A stretch of 64,000 nt of DNA from Hyparrhenia diplandra (GCA_015847255.1 JADLZK010004651.1:57110-121109), one strand, 5' to 3'; positions 36,101 through 48,874 are shown, counted from the first letter of the stretch. Program-made: numbers and translations. Notes: generated by a model from the sequence alone, not told the origin.

Positions 36101-37599
36101 ATTCGGTACTTCAACAGCATGCTTTCTGGATCGATGACTGGTCCACCCATGTAGTTGGAAACTAAATTAGCTAGAGTCTGAACCAAAGAGTGGCCAATAT
36201 ATTCTGATTTTTGCGGCGAAATTCCAAAGCCATGATAAATGCCTTCTGCTCAAGAGCTACAAGTTCAGAATCTAGTGCTCTGTTGACCAATACAACATCA
36301 GTTTTGACTCCATGTGAAAAAAGGCAGTGCTTGCAGTTCCATCAAAGAGGGTATGGTTGATAATGCAAGCTCATCCCCAGTGGCACAAATGTCATAGAAC
36401 CCATCCAAGATTTTGTCGTCATAGCTAAGGGCATTGAAACTCTGTGAAGCACGAACAACTCTACCATATGAGGAAGTGAGAAAATGGTAAGAGTCACAAA
36501 TATATAGGGGGTTTAACTTCTGAACAATCTCTGAAGGAGAACATCTTATGGTGGCTATCAGATGCTGGCTATATTTAGAATGAGTATTTCAGTGCAAGGC
36601 AAATGCAGCTTGTACAAAAGTATGGGCAGCCAGTAGTTTCTAGTATAAAGCAAGGCAGATGTTCATTATGCTCAGACAACAATTGAACTCGCTACAAAAT
36701 TATGGAATATTTTTTTTCAGTCAAATGATAAGGTTAGATCATGGAGGATAGGTAATCCAAGGCATACTATACCCAACTAACATAATTTCAATTTCAGAGA
36801 TAGCAGAAAAGGAATTTTCATATATATGCCATATCGAGAAGAACATCACCATGATGGATAGCATAAATCATGCAACAGGCCTTTGACCAAGTTAACATAT
36901 GACAGACCCCATTTCTGCTCTAACGTCCAATTTGCATGAAGATAGCACGAGTGAGATCCCATCACGGTAAGACGAAGAAAAAATCTACTGTAGAAGATAG
37001 TAGCAAGGAGGGGAGTGGACATGGTGAGTACCCAGTATCGGAAGGCGACGACCTCCGCGGGCGAGCTCTGGATGGGGCAGGAGCCGAGGCTGATCTGCTT
37101 GGCCACCTCGATCTGCATCGCCTCCGGGTCCTCCCTGACGCTCATCTCGAGGGCCAGCTGCATGTGATAGTCCTCCAGCTCCGCCTCCTGCTTCTCCTTC
37201 TTCTCCATCTCCGCCTCCCGCCGCCTCTCCTGCTGCGCCTCCTCCCGGGATTCCCGCCTCGCCCTCTCCTCCTCCTCGGCTGCTGCCCTCCTCCTCTCTG
37301 CCTCGACAGACGAAGCCAACGCCAACGCCGACCCCTCCCTCCACCTCCGGCGCCGCCGCTGCAGATGCAGCAGCAGGAGGCGGCGGAGGCGGAGGTAGGT
37401 GCTGCGGCTGCGGCTGCGGCCGTCCGGTCACGGAGCTGAGCCAGCCCGACAACCCGGAGGCGTGCCTGTGCTCGATGCCACCACCGCCCTTCTTCGTTGT
37501 TGGCGGCGGGGCAGGTGCCGCTGCCGCCGGCGACGAGGCCGCACCGCCGTCCCCGGCGGCAGAGTCGCCGATGTGCAGCTTCCTGAGGAAGTTCTTCAT
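21375..37599 (-). CDS. EDR1: EDR1-type Raf-like MAPKKK, frame-broken
   Basis: Raf-like MAPKKK of the EDR1/CTR1 group, a regulator of defence, senescence and stress signalling. Thirteen minus-strand exons: 37599-37032, 36441-36005, 35687-35584, 35411-34043, 33872-33832, 33065-32997, 30874-30775, 29502-29425, 29338-29240, 29154-29086, 22177-22128, 22053-21877 and 21489-21375. The N-terminal EDR1 domain has LEMSVREDPEAMQIEVAKQI and LVKGRQYTGSDDGALNIVKF. The kinase domain has GSFGEVYRGEWHGT, EVAVKKF (Lys), VIVHRDLKSPNLL, CDFGLSR, GTAEWMAPEVL and DVFSYGVILWELCTL. It ends AQQTDD. Eight single-base errors break the frame: + strand 37332-37335, 36317-36322, 36208-36212, 36102-36103, about 34717, about 34276, about 30813 and about 29470. 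Corrected length is 1091 residues with all phases consistent. A copia element lies between exons 10 and 11. Confidence 0.9.
22750..22859 (-). repeat. 3' LTR of the copia element
   Basis: 110 bp, identical to the other LTR at every base. It contains the internal short repeat catgggcct three times. In element orientation this is the downstream copy. Confidence 0.95.
22900..26330 (-). pseudogene. copia pol remnant (PR-INT-RT-RH), multiply frameshifted
   Basis: Retroelement polyprotein read in pieces over three frames. The protease region is at about 26330-26020 (WVADSGA-type active site in element orientation). Integrase covers about 25900-25050, including an NGKAERMIR motif and, further on, a CVFLG block. 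Reverse transcriptase is at about 24300-23700, with DYDETFGPVVK, DVKNAF and the catalytic LLYVDDIV. RNase H is at about 23600-22900. Each domain is recognisable over its length, but neighbouring pieces sit in different frames. Either the element is dead or the frames are broken by base-calling errors; identical LTRs favour the second. Confidence 0.8.
26400..28430 (-). pseudogene. copia gag region, frames broken
   Basis: GC-rich, repetitive region between the primer-binding site and protease. Gag lies here by position. Overlapping long frames on both strands are GC-driven shadows. A CDHCG-like cysteine motif is visible near 27250, but a full CCHC knuckle was not confirmed. Confidence 0.5.
28421..28438 (-). 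other. primer-binding site of the copia element
   Basis: Directly inside the 5' LTR; minus-strand reading begins TGGTATC, the start of the usual initiator-tRNA-Met complement. The following bases (TAGCC) depart from the commonest form. Confidence 0.7.
28439..28548 (-). repeat. 5' LTR of the copia element
   Basis: 110 bp, identical to the LTR at 22750. It is the promoter-bearing copy in element orientation. At this length it is near the lower end for copia LTRs. Confidence 0.95.
29568..29809. mobile_element. Stowaway MITE in a kinase-gene intron
   Basis: 242 bp, CTCCCTCCATCCCAAAATAA at the left and its near complement at the right, flanked by TA (29566-29567 and 29810-29811). It lies between exons 7 and 8 of the kinase gene. 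Confidence 0.88.
30055..30114. repeat. (CAA)n microsatellite between duplicated 16-mers
   Basis: A run of about 11 CAA units (30070-30104) is bordered on both sides by acaaagtgcatcggta (30055-30070 and 30099-30114). Intronic. Confidence 0.85.
30963..31206. repeat. intronic direct repeat
   Basis: aatttcatgtcataccatgc followed by a ...gacaagca block occurs at 30963 and again near 31160. Copies are about 46 bases long with scattered changes. It lies in the intron between exons 6 and 7 of the kinase gene, which otherwise holds no recognised element. Confidence 0.6.
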
Positions 37600-40500
37600 G
37601 CCTCTGCCGCTCCGCCGCCGCCGCCGCCGCAGCTAGCTACCCGTGGTGGTGGGGCGGTGGATCCAACATGGCTACGGCCTCTACGGGTGCGGGGGCGGGC
37701 AGGCGGTGGAGTGCGAGGATTGACCTGCCCGGCCCGCGTGTACCCGAAGCCGCATTAAATTATTCCCGTTAATTGCTTCACCCGCTGCAACTAGGCTGGT
37801 CGCCCAGTTGCGTCGCGCCTGCTTCTCCTGTCCCCCTCCCCTCCCTTCTCTCCGTTCTCCGCCACGAGGCCACGGCGAGCTGACGCAATCAAATTCATTA
37901 TTACTGTTTGTAAATAATTGGTTGAAAACTCAAATTCGGGGTTAGATTGTGATTGGTTGGTAAGCAGCGAGTAATTAATATGGAAAGGTACCAGGCTGGC
38001 GGCTGGTCACTATCCCCTACTGTAGATGACAGGTCGGGCCAGTACTGTACAGGCCCACAAGTCAATGACTGTAAGTACACATCTGGCGCCTGCGTGCCGT
38101 AAACCTGACCGGGTGTACGAGCGGGAGAGCGTCTATTCGTACTCCGACGAAAAAAAGCAGAAAGGGCGGCGACACGCAGGACGTGCGGGGTGACTGGGTG
38201 CGCCGGGAAAGGGTAGGCGAGTTTGGACGCTCGGGTCCCGCGAGAGACCCACGCACCCAAGCCGGCTCGGCTCAGCAGGAACGGTCGGCCCACTTGCCGT
38301 CGTCGGGTGGCCTGCAGCCTGTCGCTCTGCAAGCAGGCAGCGCAAGTTGGCCAATGGCCACTGCCCTGGTGTGCTGTGCTGTGGCTTTTGCACCTCGAGC
38401 CCTCGTAAGTTGCGCGCCCACCACCATGTGGGGTCCGGGATCGCGGTGCGCCCGTGGGACCCCTCGATCGAAAGAGGCGGGCGGGGTCCGAAAAAATAGT
38501 GATAGTACAACCTCGTTTTATTTTTTATTTTTGTTAGCTTTTGTTATTATGTTATTAGTTCAAAAGCATTTTAATAAATTATGGGTTCTATCACAAAAAA
38601 AAGTGACATATATGTTTAATAAAAATTTTACCAAAACGGAGGGAATATATAATATTTATGACTTCAAATTAATTTATTAAAAACTATATTTAAGTAATGA
38701 ATCTAATAAGATTTATTTGATACCATAAATATTAATAGTTTTTTATCCACAATTAATCAAAGTTGAGATACTAAACCGATGACATCGTGCTAGAATTGTA
38801 AGTATTTTGGAATAGAGTACTCCTAAACATCTAAAAAGCTATTTATCTTAACATATGATAAGTCTATATACATAATAAAAGCTATTTATCTAGAAAAGCT
38901 AAAACAACATGAAAATTAGAACGGATTGGAGAATAGCATAATATGATAATTTAATTTAATGTTATCAAATATGCATGTATTGGTCACGTAACAATAACAC
39001 ATATGAAATGATTGGTCTAATGTTTATTTGCATGTCATATGTGTTTACACGTTAATACGCATAGTTAATATTTACTAGGTGCATTGACGTAGCACAAGGA
39101 CATGCAATTGTTGAACATATATCTTGCATAAATTAAAAACAAGGTGAAGAAAAAAAAAGAATGCATATGAATCCATATGAAAACACGTTCTCCCAAAATA
39201 GACGAGAAAACTCCCTCTCCCGGGTCGTGTTACCATATTTTTGTGTAAATATGAAAATGGACAAAGTATAAAATAGAAAACGGGTCAGGACTAGATTCAT
39301 GTCTCTCCAGAAAAAAAAAATATTGTTGAGGGTGATTAGAGTATATCCTAGAGCCTTTCTTAAACTTACTCTTGAAATTCTCATTTGTACAGTCATCTGA
39401 TAAGAAATTGTTCTCTATATCTTTGTCCACTCGAATAGGCTCTTTACATCTTGTGCGCATTTTGAATAATTTTCTCCGCTTTCATCTTTGACTACCGATA
39501 CCTCTAGAATGTACGATATTAATATTTGATATCTATCCGAAAATGGCATTGAAAAAACTTTTTATCAAAAAAAACTCGTTCAATCAGTACCGAAGGATAT
39601 AATAAAAAAGAATACTATTTTTTTTATAACAAAAAAAAAGAATACTGGGTTTTTTTATTCTAGTAGAATAGAGGGAGTAGGTGGCTGCGTGTGTGGCGGG
39701 AATGCAGGACCCACCTGGCGCAGCCACGAGCACGAGCGTGTGCCCCCGGCGAACGGGCGGGCAGGCAGACTCGTCATGTATTTTTTTTTCGGGCTAGCCT
39801 CGTTGGCTTTGGCTGCTGGTTGCGTTGCATGCTCTCTCGCATTGGCTCGTTCTTTGTTTCTAGTGCTGCTTTCACGTGGGCCTATGTGCCGCGACTTGGA
39901 GCGCAGTTTACGGGTGCGTGCACGTGGAAAGTTCGTGCGGCCACGGTGGCATTGAAGATTCTACGTTCTGGGGGTTCTGGACTAATATTCCTCGTCCTCG
40001 TATAGTCTGCGATATGTGAGTACAGTAATTGCTAGATGGTACTATCTGTTTTAAATTATAAGTTTTCTTGATGAATTGTACAGTAGTATTTGCTATGCAT
40101 GTAGACACACACCATGTTGATACATGATAAAACAATGTATTTAGAAAAATTAAGACGCCTTATAATTTATAATTATAATTTCGGATAGATTTATTAGTAA
40201 CACAGTAAACTCCTCCCTCAGTACTAGTAAAGAAAATCATTTTTTGCACAAGGTTTGAGTTAAACATTGAAAATATAAATCGTCAATAACTTTTAAGTTA
40301 TTAATTTTGAAAATGTGAAAATTTTATAAATAGATTTATCTTAAACAATATTTTTATATAAAAGTATATATGTATATCACATATCCATAAATGTTTTTAT
40401 AATAATAAGAGTTTAAAGTTATATTTAGGAGACCATATCACTGTTCTAAATGCGTGCATATGAAAGAAACGATTCTCTTTTCTCACGAGTCGTGTCAAAT

Positions 40501-41723
40501 TTAATATTCCATTTCGTGATTGTGATACAAGAAACGGTGGTGTTTTTTTCTCTCTCTATCTTTAAAGTCGTACGAGACTTTTGAGGTGCATCGAAGAATA
40601 TTGGTAGATTTTAGAATAGTACACATGCAGACTCTTTGGGTGTATTGGAAATTTGGAATGCCGAACGAGAATTGCATCGTATTTGGATGAGCGAATACAG
40701 ACGGTCTGTAACCGTTTTTTTCTTTTGAAAAAAAAAATAAATAAGTGTTTCATGAAGTTGGTCGAGCGGATAAAAAAAGGCTAAGATATGGCGGAGGGAG
40801 AGGGGGCTGGAGGGAGCAGGCACCCCCAACATTTTGTTTTGTCTGCATTATAGCCTATGTTTAGCAACTCATTCACAAAAATTCCTATGTTTAGCAACTA
40901 CTCATGTTAATTAGTGCATGCAGTTTGCTCTTCTAAACTTGATTATAGCATGCATGGGTGCATTCTGTCCATTTGCATGTCTTCTAACATGCAACTTCTT
41001 ATAATGTGAATAATGGATATAATTGCTTGTATAATTCTATACCTTAGAATTATTCTTCATTGGATAAATGTACTTTTTGGAATGACTATGTAGCTAAGTA
41101 GCCTTTATTTAACTTGCTGTCATACTTTATCACTTTTACGGTATCTATTTGATGTGGTTATATTATGATTCTTTAGCTAGCAAATAACGGAGATTATTGG
41201 CTATGAGGCTCTAAAAATCATTATGAAAACCTTGGCTCCCACGTTTTGAATCCTAAATTTCGTGAGCATCATGGCCCCCTATGTTTGAATCCCGGCTCGC
41301 CCCTGGATATTATTTGGTTGACTAAAGCATATACAATCTGTCCAAACAATGACACTAGCATGTGGAAAGGCAACGGCGAGCAGCTAAGTCAATGAAAACC
41401 TTCTCGTCTCAAATTTAATTATTTTGAATAACAGAAGGGCATAGTACCTAACTTTTTTCCATTGTAGTTGCTAGACACGATAGTTCTACAAAAATATCGA
41501 TCTTTCTTCTTACCCAAATAAAAAATATATATTTTCTGACAATTGTTTTAGAAATATTAACCTAGCTAGCTAAGCATAATGTTAAATGTTTATTCAATCA
41601 ATTATTAAATAAAATGGAAAAAAGTAAAGAAGCTTAGCTGCAACACCTAGTAGGCGTGTTGACAGAGAAAGGGACCATGGCTGGCACTGGGAGGACCGAT
41701 ATGTTGACAGTGGGATGGACGAT
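37600..41723. other. kinase-gene promoter side and intergenic DNA
   Basis: GC-rich to about 38480 (5' flank of the minus-strand kinase gene), then AT-rich. A Stowaway-like degenerate block is at about 40040-40186. From 40780 to 41307 the sequence ends in a cggctcgcccctgg terminus like CAGGGGCG-type hAT elements, but its partner end is decayed. Short open frames on both strands show no known domain. No gene was recognised. Confidence 0.4.
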
Positions 41724-41955
41724 AAGCTCGTATTAGTAGTTGAGTCAACAATCGTATTGGACAAATTAGGGCTGATATGGAAAGTGTAACCATCCACACG
41801 GAAGGTGGCTCGTATTAGCCGATGAATCAACAATCGTATCGAACAAATTAGGGCTTACATGGAAAGTGTAACTATTCATACGGAAGGTGGCTCATATTAG
41901 TCGATGTATTGGACAAATCAAGGTCGACATGAAAAGTGTAACCATCGATGCAAAA
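41724..41955. repeat. three tandem copies of an about 86-bp unit
   Basis: The unit contains caacaatcgtattggacaaa, tagggct.atatggaaagtg, taaccat.ca.acggaaggtg and gctcgtattag. Copies start at about 41724, 41810 and 41896. The third lacks the caacaatcgtat part. Confidence 0.75.
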
Positions 41956-42750
41956 AGGTGTTGTCGGTGGTTGAAAGGCAATAGCACCCTATCGGCACTC
42001 CAATTGTTTTTTTTTTTGGACAAAAGTCGGCAATTATTGATATCGATAGTACAATAGCCCACATGATTCTATACTTGTAATTCATTTAAAACAGCACATT
42101 GACATGCAATTAGTCATTAAAAATATTGGTTAAAAGTTTGCTCTCCATTTCCCTAGTTCATGGCTCCAGCGCATATGCGTGTCTACTGTCTATGCTCTAG
42201 CTAGGCCCCACCTCGGCCATCTCATGCAGTTTTCACTCGACAGTGTAAAGATCACAGAAGAGTAAAGTGAGCGAAAGAGTGTGCTGTGAGTGGAGCGGAG
42301 CCCTTCAGCCTCTCGTATAACACAAACTCACTGAGCCATATCTACGGCGAAAAGTTCATCTCCAAAGGTTCAGTGGGATAAGGGGGCACGTGAGCTAAAA
42401 AAAAAAATTACACATGTGTTCGGATCCTAGTCAAGTAGAGTGTAAAATTTTGGCACATATATCTGCGGACCAGACGTGGTACACGGAACAAGCGGAGAGG
42501 AACAAATGCCACGACATTTTTCTTCCACCGTTCCTTTATCTATCTAGCCTTTATTAAGCCTTTCTAAGACGGCCCATCGCGGTCCAGCCGCGCTTTACAC
42601 CGCGACGGCTGCACGCCGGCTGCCCAGCCCAAAAGGACTGGGAAAAAAAAACACCCGGCATTGACCAACGGCGCTTGCTCGCTCCCCCTCGCTTCCTCCG
42701 CCAGCCAGCCAGCCGCCGGCGGCGGCCACCCTCCACGCATCCGCATCCGC
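41956..42750. other. fructokinase gene promoter side
   Basis: Mostly AT-rich, GC-rich after 42560. The last 150 bases are the probable core promoter and leader of the fructokinase gene. No TATA box at a convincing position. Confidence 0.4.
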
Positions 42751-45700
42751 ATGGCTCTGCAGCAAGCCTGCGCGGTGTTCTGCCGCCTCCCGTCGTCCTC
42801 CCCTTCTCACGCGGGCGGCAGGCGCCCCTCCCCGCCGCCGCGAGGCCCCGCGGCGTCGTCGTCTCTGCCGCGCCGCTGCGGACACGCGCAGGTACGTACT
42901 CGGCGCGGCGGGCGTGAGAGTGCTGCTTTGTACGCTCATTTTTAAGATAGTTCTCCGCTAGCATATCTTCATATGTTGTTTACACGGAGTATCTTACACT
43001 CTTACAGTTTAGCTGCTATTAGCATTGGGATCACGCTTTTAAGAGTCTGTGCTATTTTTGTAACAACAGTCTAACTCTAACAGATTACAGATAGGCTTCA
43101 GGAACTTGAGGAATGGGGATGGTAACTTGAAATATGGGCTAGGTGTATCATGTATGAGTGGTCAGCCACATGATTTCCGTTCAAATCAGTCCAATGTGCA
43201 GTGCTCAGAATTTTGGTTTTATGAGAATCTTGTGTGCAGAATTTCCAGGCTCGTGCTGGGATGGCAAATTCGCCCAGTTTTATGCTTTAATTTATTTAAT
43301 AAACTGTTTCCTTGTGCTTCATATAGACGCCAGAAGATCGGTGTGGATGTTTAAATTTCTGGGTCTGACTGGGTTTTCCATTTGATATATGAAGCACGAG
43401 GAAACAGATTATGCTCCAAAAAGGCTATGTTAAGTTGTTAACAAGGGCCGCATTCCTTTTCCTTTATGCAAGGAGCTGAGTAATTATAACAAAAACTTCT
43501 TGGCTTGCAGTTCTAATTAATTCTTTTTACTTCAGTGATGTTTCCTTAACTTACCTCGGCTGCATGATCAGCCTTTTAGTTGATTCTTCATATTTATTAT
43601 TTTTATTCTTCTTTCTGCATGTGGTGAACTTGAATTTATTCCATTGCTTTCATGGGCACTGATGATAGCCATATCAGGGATCATTATGGATCTCTCAGTG
43701 GTCACCCATTTTACAATATTATGTTTCTGCAGAAACAGAAATGTGCTTAGCTTTTTTTAGTTAACATTTTGTCAATTTGGATATGATGCTGCCAAAGCAA
43801 GAATATCTGATTTGGTTCTTGTTTGATTCAATGTTCAACCTTAGTTCGGACAAAGGCAATCTTAAACACTGATGGTGTCCCTGAGATGAGCGATTCTCCA
43901 CATGTGGTATGCTTTGGTGAACTGCTAATTGACTTCGTCCCAACTGTCAGTGGCTTGTCACTGGCAGAAGCACCAGCCTTCAAGAAGGCTCCTGGGGGTG
44001 CACCTGCCAATGTTGCAGTTGGAATAGCTCGTCTTGGTGGCTCTTCAGCCTTCATCGGAAAGGTAAAATTGTTGTATTTGTACTGTTTAACAGAACAAAA
44101 GGGGTTATGAGCAGTGCTTTTCTGTTTGAGACCTTTCAAAGTAAATACATGATAGGATTTAGTTAGTACCTCTTTTACGTTCTCATATGTTTAAAGTCAT
44201 GCTTTCACTGAACCATGTTTCATTTGAATTGTTGGTTATAGCTTACAGCGTGCAGAGTGTTTCATTTAAAGTCATGCTTTTCATGTTCAAAATAGACCAG
44301 AGTCTTGTTTGTCGTCATTATGTAATTTTGTTCTTTTTGTGTGTTTTACTTTGTAGGTTGGTGATGATGAATTTGGCTACATGCTAGCTGATATATTGAA
44401 GCAGAATAATGTAAATAATCAAGGATTACTATTTGATCCTCATGCTAGAACAGCTTTGGCATTTGTGACACTCCGAAGTGACGGTGAGCGTGAATTTATG
44501 TTCTATCGAAATCCAAGTGCTGATATGCTACTTGAAGAAAAAGAACTTGACCTTGATCTTATACGGAAGGTATGGAAGTGCATTCTGTTGTCATTCCAAT
44601 ATCTATATCTATGTGTCTCAACTACTATTGATTTCTTATCATGTAATTCATGGCATATAGTTAATGTAATCTAATCATGTTATTTATGCTAGGCAAAAAT
44701 ATTCCATCATGGCTCGATAAGTCTTATAACTGAGCCCTGTAAAACTGCACATATTGCAGCTGCCAAAGCTGCAAAAAGATGCTGGAGTACTTGTTTCATA
44801 CGATCCAAATTTAAGGCTTCCATTGTGGTCATCAGCTGAGGATGCTAGAGATGGTATCCTAAGCATATGGGAAACAGCTGATGTTATCAAGGTAGCAAGT
44901 CTGTTAATTATGGTTCAGCTGTACAGGTAGCAAGTCTGGAAATGGTGTTGACTTGCACATTTTGTGTCTCTTTTGACACAGATAAGTGAAGAGGAGGTTT
45001 CCTTTCTCACAAATGGAGAGGATCCTTATGATGATGCTGTTGTAAAGAAACTTATCCACTCAAACCTGAAGTTGCTTCTTGTCACTGAAGGTCCAGATGG
45101 CTGTAGGTATTACTCTAAGGTAATTTTACACTTATGATGTAGAGGGTAATATTATTATTTGTTGCTTGAATACACCATTTTTTTTTTCCCTCTTTCTCCA
45201 TGACCATAAACACACTTTTTGTCCAATAAAAATTCACATGACGATGGATATTATCTTAATGAAACAATCTTTTTAAAGTTCTTAATTACATTTACTTGCT
45301 AACAATGCCTTATGTACATAGGTCTGTTAAATGTTGTTTACAGTACATTTTGTGAAATAACAGGACTTTAGTGGTAGAGTTGGTGGGCTTAAGGTAAGTG
45401 CTGTTGACACAACTGGTGCTGGCGATGCCTTTGTTGCTGGAGTGCTATCTCAATTAGCCACAGATTTTTCACTGCTCCAGGTATGACTGCACTTGCTATG
45501 TTATCTCCTTTGAGGAAGTAGGTGAAAATATGTTTCAGGTTTCCTGCAGTCTGCTACAGCACCTTCCTCAATTCTTTTACTACAGATGGATGCAAAAAAT
45601 ATTTCTTTTGAAGGACCTAATGACACTTATGTTTAGTACATTTACTTCTTGACATTGTGTTGAAAGATATTTGGTTTGGATAATTATAGAGAGGCATATT

Positions 45701-46408
45701 AAATCCGTGTGCAACTGAAGAGAATTTTAGTGTTTGTATACCAAACTCACCTTTCTCTTATCTAAATACTAAAATCTCCCAATTCGGATGTACAAATTTG
45801 CAAGCTGTAGCAAGAATAAATATTGTTTAATTATGCCTATACCTGAATCTTCGATTTTGAATTTAAAGAATAGGCTCCTGTTTAAGAAAAGGCAGATGCA
45901 CACGAAAAGGACCCTATGGTTTTTGTACTTTAAGATGAATCCGAGTTCGCCATGTCACATTTCACAAGTTTTTCTCATTAAAACCACCTAGTTTGCACCT
46001 TAAGAAAGGAATCACCAACCCGTGTTTCAGTGAGAGAATGCCGATAAACAATTCTGAAGAATGTATAAAGTTTCAGTACTTGTCTATTGAGATAGGGAAC
46101 AATTTCTAATGCACGGGTATGTATTTTTAGCTGTCACCCCACACATACACAATGAAATGCTATACTTGTTCTTGCTAGTTGTTGGGGCATTTTTGTTTCT
46201 CTTGCTTTCCACACAAACTGAACTATGCAGTGGTGCTTTGCAACCACTCACATTTTCCTTGTGGCTGAAACAGGATGAAGGTCGGTTGAGAGAAGCCCTG
46301 AAGTTTGCAAACGTCTGTGGAGCTCTGACTGTGACGGAGAGGGGCGCTATTCCTGCGCTGCCCACCCGACAACAAGTGCTGGATGCCCTGACCAATGTTG
46401 TTGCTTGA
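42751..46408 (+). CDS. fructokinase, plastid type (PfkB family), frame-broken
   Basis: ATP-dependent fructose 6-phosphorylation, feeding starch synthesis and glycolysis. Exons: 42751-42891, 43845-44062, 44357-44569, 44693-44891, 44982-45119, 45364-45480 and 46274-46408. Exon 1 encodes an Ala/Ser/Arg/Pro-rich leader like a chloroplast transit peptide. The mature part starts HVVCFGELLIDFVPT. PfkB signature 1 is GGAPANVAVGIARLGG; signature 2, DTTGAGDAFVAGVL, holds the catalytic Asp. Other family blocks are FGYMLADIL, REFMFYRNPSADMLL, KISEEEVSFLT and LLLVTEGPDGCRYY. One extra A in the run 44773-44777 breaks exon 4. Exon 1 ends in phase 0 at a good donor (cag|gtacgt), but exon 2 needs phase 1, implying one missing base in exon 1 or a different donor. 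With both corrected the protein is 386 residues. The chloroplast location is inferred from the leader only. Confidence 0.92.
43304..43407 (+). other. hairpin in fructokinase intron 1
   Basis: ctgtttccttgtgcttcata and the next base (43304-43324) pair with 43387-43407 over 21 bases with one mismatch, which is a G:U pair in RNA. The loop is 62 bases. This could be a precursor-like hairpin or a tiny inverted insertion. Confidence 0.5.
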
Positions 46409-48835
46409 AGTAGCCGCCGGGCGTGCACTCCTACTTGCTGTGTATATAGTAATGAGGGGTGCTGGTTTGAGCTGAGCACCATGTTGATAGATTAGGCCTG
46501 ATTGTCGTTTGCATTCATACATACCACTTGGCGTTTCTGTTGGTGCATGCATACCAAGCCCCCAGCCAAACTAATAAGTAACCCGGTGCAAGAGGCTGTT
46601 CTCTGTCGGGTTTTGACGTGTAAAGTTGGATGTTGGGACATCGCGTTAACAGTTTATTTGTGGGCAAGTGTGTTGTTGTAATGTTGTTTGGGGGAGAAAT
46701 AACGTACTAGACCATGACACAACAGAGCAGTTAGGCTCCTGATGAAAACATGAGTTATTATGAAAATAAGTGATTGAGTACATAATGGGCCCAATTTGGG
46801 TTGCTTTTCCCTAGCATCAGGCCTGCCCTCGCTCTAATAACCAACAATATTTTCTCCAATCAACAACAGGCAAAGCCCAATTTGGATTTTTGTTTGTTTC
46901 TCAAGGGGAGGAGAGCACTGAGGAGAACGAATGAAAACCTGCCTGTAACAACAGCTCACTCAGCAGACACCGTTCCTCAAGTTGAGGAGGACCGACCTTC
47001 CCAATAAAAGGCACCGGAGTTGAGTGACCTCCAATCCACTGCACTCCGAAGAATGTTGGCCCGAATCACGGGATCCTGTCCACCTACACGACGACTGCTG
47101 CTACCTAAGCAACTCCCCTACTATGGCCCTATGCCTGAAGTAGGTCAAACCGTTCTAGACCAAACCGTCCATGCCAAGCCGTTAACAAAACAAAAAATCT
47201 ACTACTACTACCCGTGTGGCTGGCATAGTGTGCCTTTTTTGGACACTGAAACTGGTAGCAGGGTGGCAAACCGCCTCGAAATCTGTAGTAGCAAGAGTGG
47301 AGAGCATCCAGCGAACCGCCTCCGCCCAAATCTTATTTGGGTCACGAGGGGCGGGCTGAATCTGAGGCTGCGGCCAGGGGCAGGCAGCGGTTGGTGCGCT
47401 CGTGGGCACCGAGAGGAGGAAGAGGATGAGATGAGCGTGTGAAGGGAGTGTGAGGGGGAGCAGCCGATGCGGCGATGCCGCCCGAGTTCCCAGAGGAATT
47501 CCGACATGAAGATCGGTGCGCTCAGAACCTCAGAGCTGCTGCTGCTGCTGCTGCTGCTCGAGCCCGTCCCAACAACCCAAGAGTGCCGACTGCCGACGCC
47601 ATTCCACGAGCTGCACGGTGTTGATGACTCACTTAACAAGCATATCTGCACCGTGGTCCTGAGAGCTTGATAATGCAACTCCATTGATTTGTGTTTCCAA
47701 GCAGCAGCATCACCACCACAAAAGATCTACTCTAAGTGACGGCCGAGGTTTGACCGGTCAAATTTATCAACAATTATTCAGGTCAAACCGGTCAAAACAC
47801 AGGCTACAGCCTAGGGCTTAGCAGGGAATGAGGGCACGGGCACATGCCTGTGTTCATGGGGAGCCATAAACAGCTCGATCTCTGCCGCGCAGATCGAGCT
47901 AGAGGATAACAATGCAACAAAAGCGAGTCTAGTCTAGTAGGACGCAGCCAAGCAGCCCCACGAGTGCCCTCCACTTAGCCACGTGAAAGATGATTTTTTT
48001 TTTTTTTTCCAATTTGCTATTTTGCAACGGTGTAATATGATAAAAGTTAATGATAAATGCTTTAGTAATATGACGGTCAGTTACATTACATTCTCTATGA
48101 AAAATCAGGAGGGAGCATCGTACCTGGCATCTGGACGAACAGATGTGCACGATCGAAGCAATCCACTGAGCTGGCCTGGTCCCTGCACTGGATTTGCCGA
48201 TGATAGCTCAGTGGCATCGGCTTCCATAATTCTGTCCCCGACATGCGCGCCCACATCCACGTGGACCCAACCCGATCGACCACCGTGCATCGCCTCTGGC
48301 CTCTGGGCCAGCCAACCTCTTTTCCGAGCTGGGCCTCCTCCTGACCCTCCTCCAATGCGGCCCGGCCATGTTGCATGCTTTTTGGGAACGCAATTAGGGT
48401 CCATGTGACGAGCCTGACATTTTTCTTTTCTATCAAAAAATAATCTCGGCGAACGTAAACAACATTCCAACTTGTCGCGAGAGTCGAGGCAGTACGTGTC
48501 GAGTATGTAGGCGTAAACAATCCGGCCCACGAGGATTAAGGGAGATCCTGTCAACGGATACTACGTGCAACAGAATGTACGTACACTACGGCCGTGACAA
48601 GTGGCAGAGTAGTATATACTAGTATTTTTCACAGGTGTTGCGAGAGGCAAGAATTGAAAAATCTTGAAGCAATACTATTTTCACAGGTGTTGGAGAGATG
48701 CCAAGCAATAAAATGAGCAACGATGCCAAGTTAGAATGAGCAACGACTCCAACTTAGGACCAATGTGGACCAATGTGGATGCATGAGTGGCAGTAATGAT
48801 ATTATTGCTAGTGGCACTGGACCAATCAGCTTCCC

Positions 48836-48840
<5 letters not shown>
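46409..48840. other. fructokinase 3' flank and intergenic DNA
   Basis: 3' UTR to about 46700. A (CTG)n tract is at 47536-47559. A poly-T run is at 47995-48009. The pair ggtttgaccggtcaaa / ggtcaaaccggtcaaaa near 47750-47797 forms a short imperfect palindrome. Longer frames on both strands have no known domain. No gene was recognised. Confidence 0.4.
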
Positions 48841-48874
<34 letters not shown>

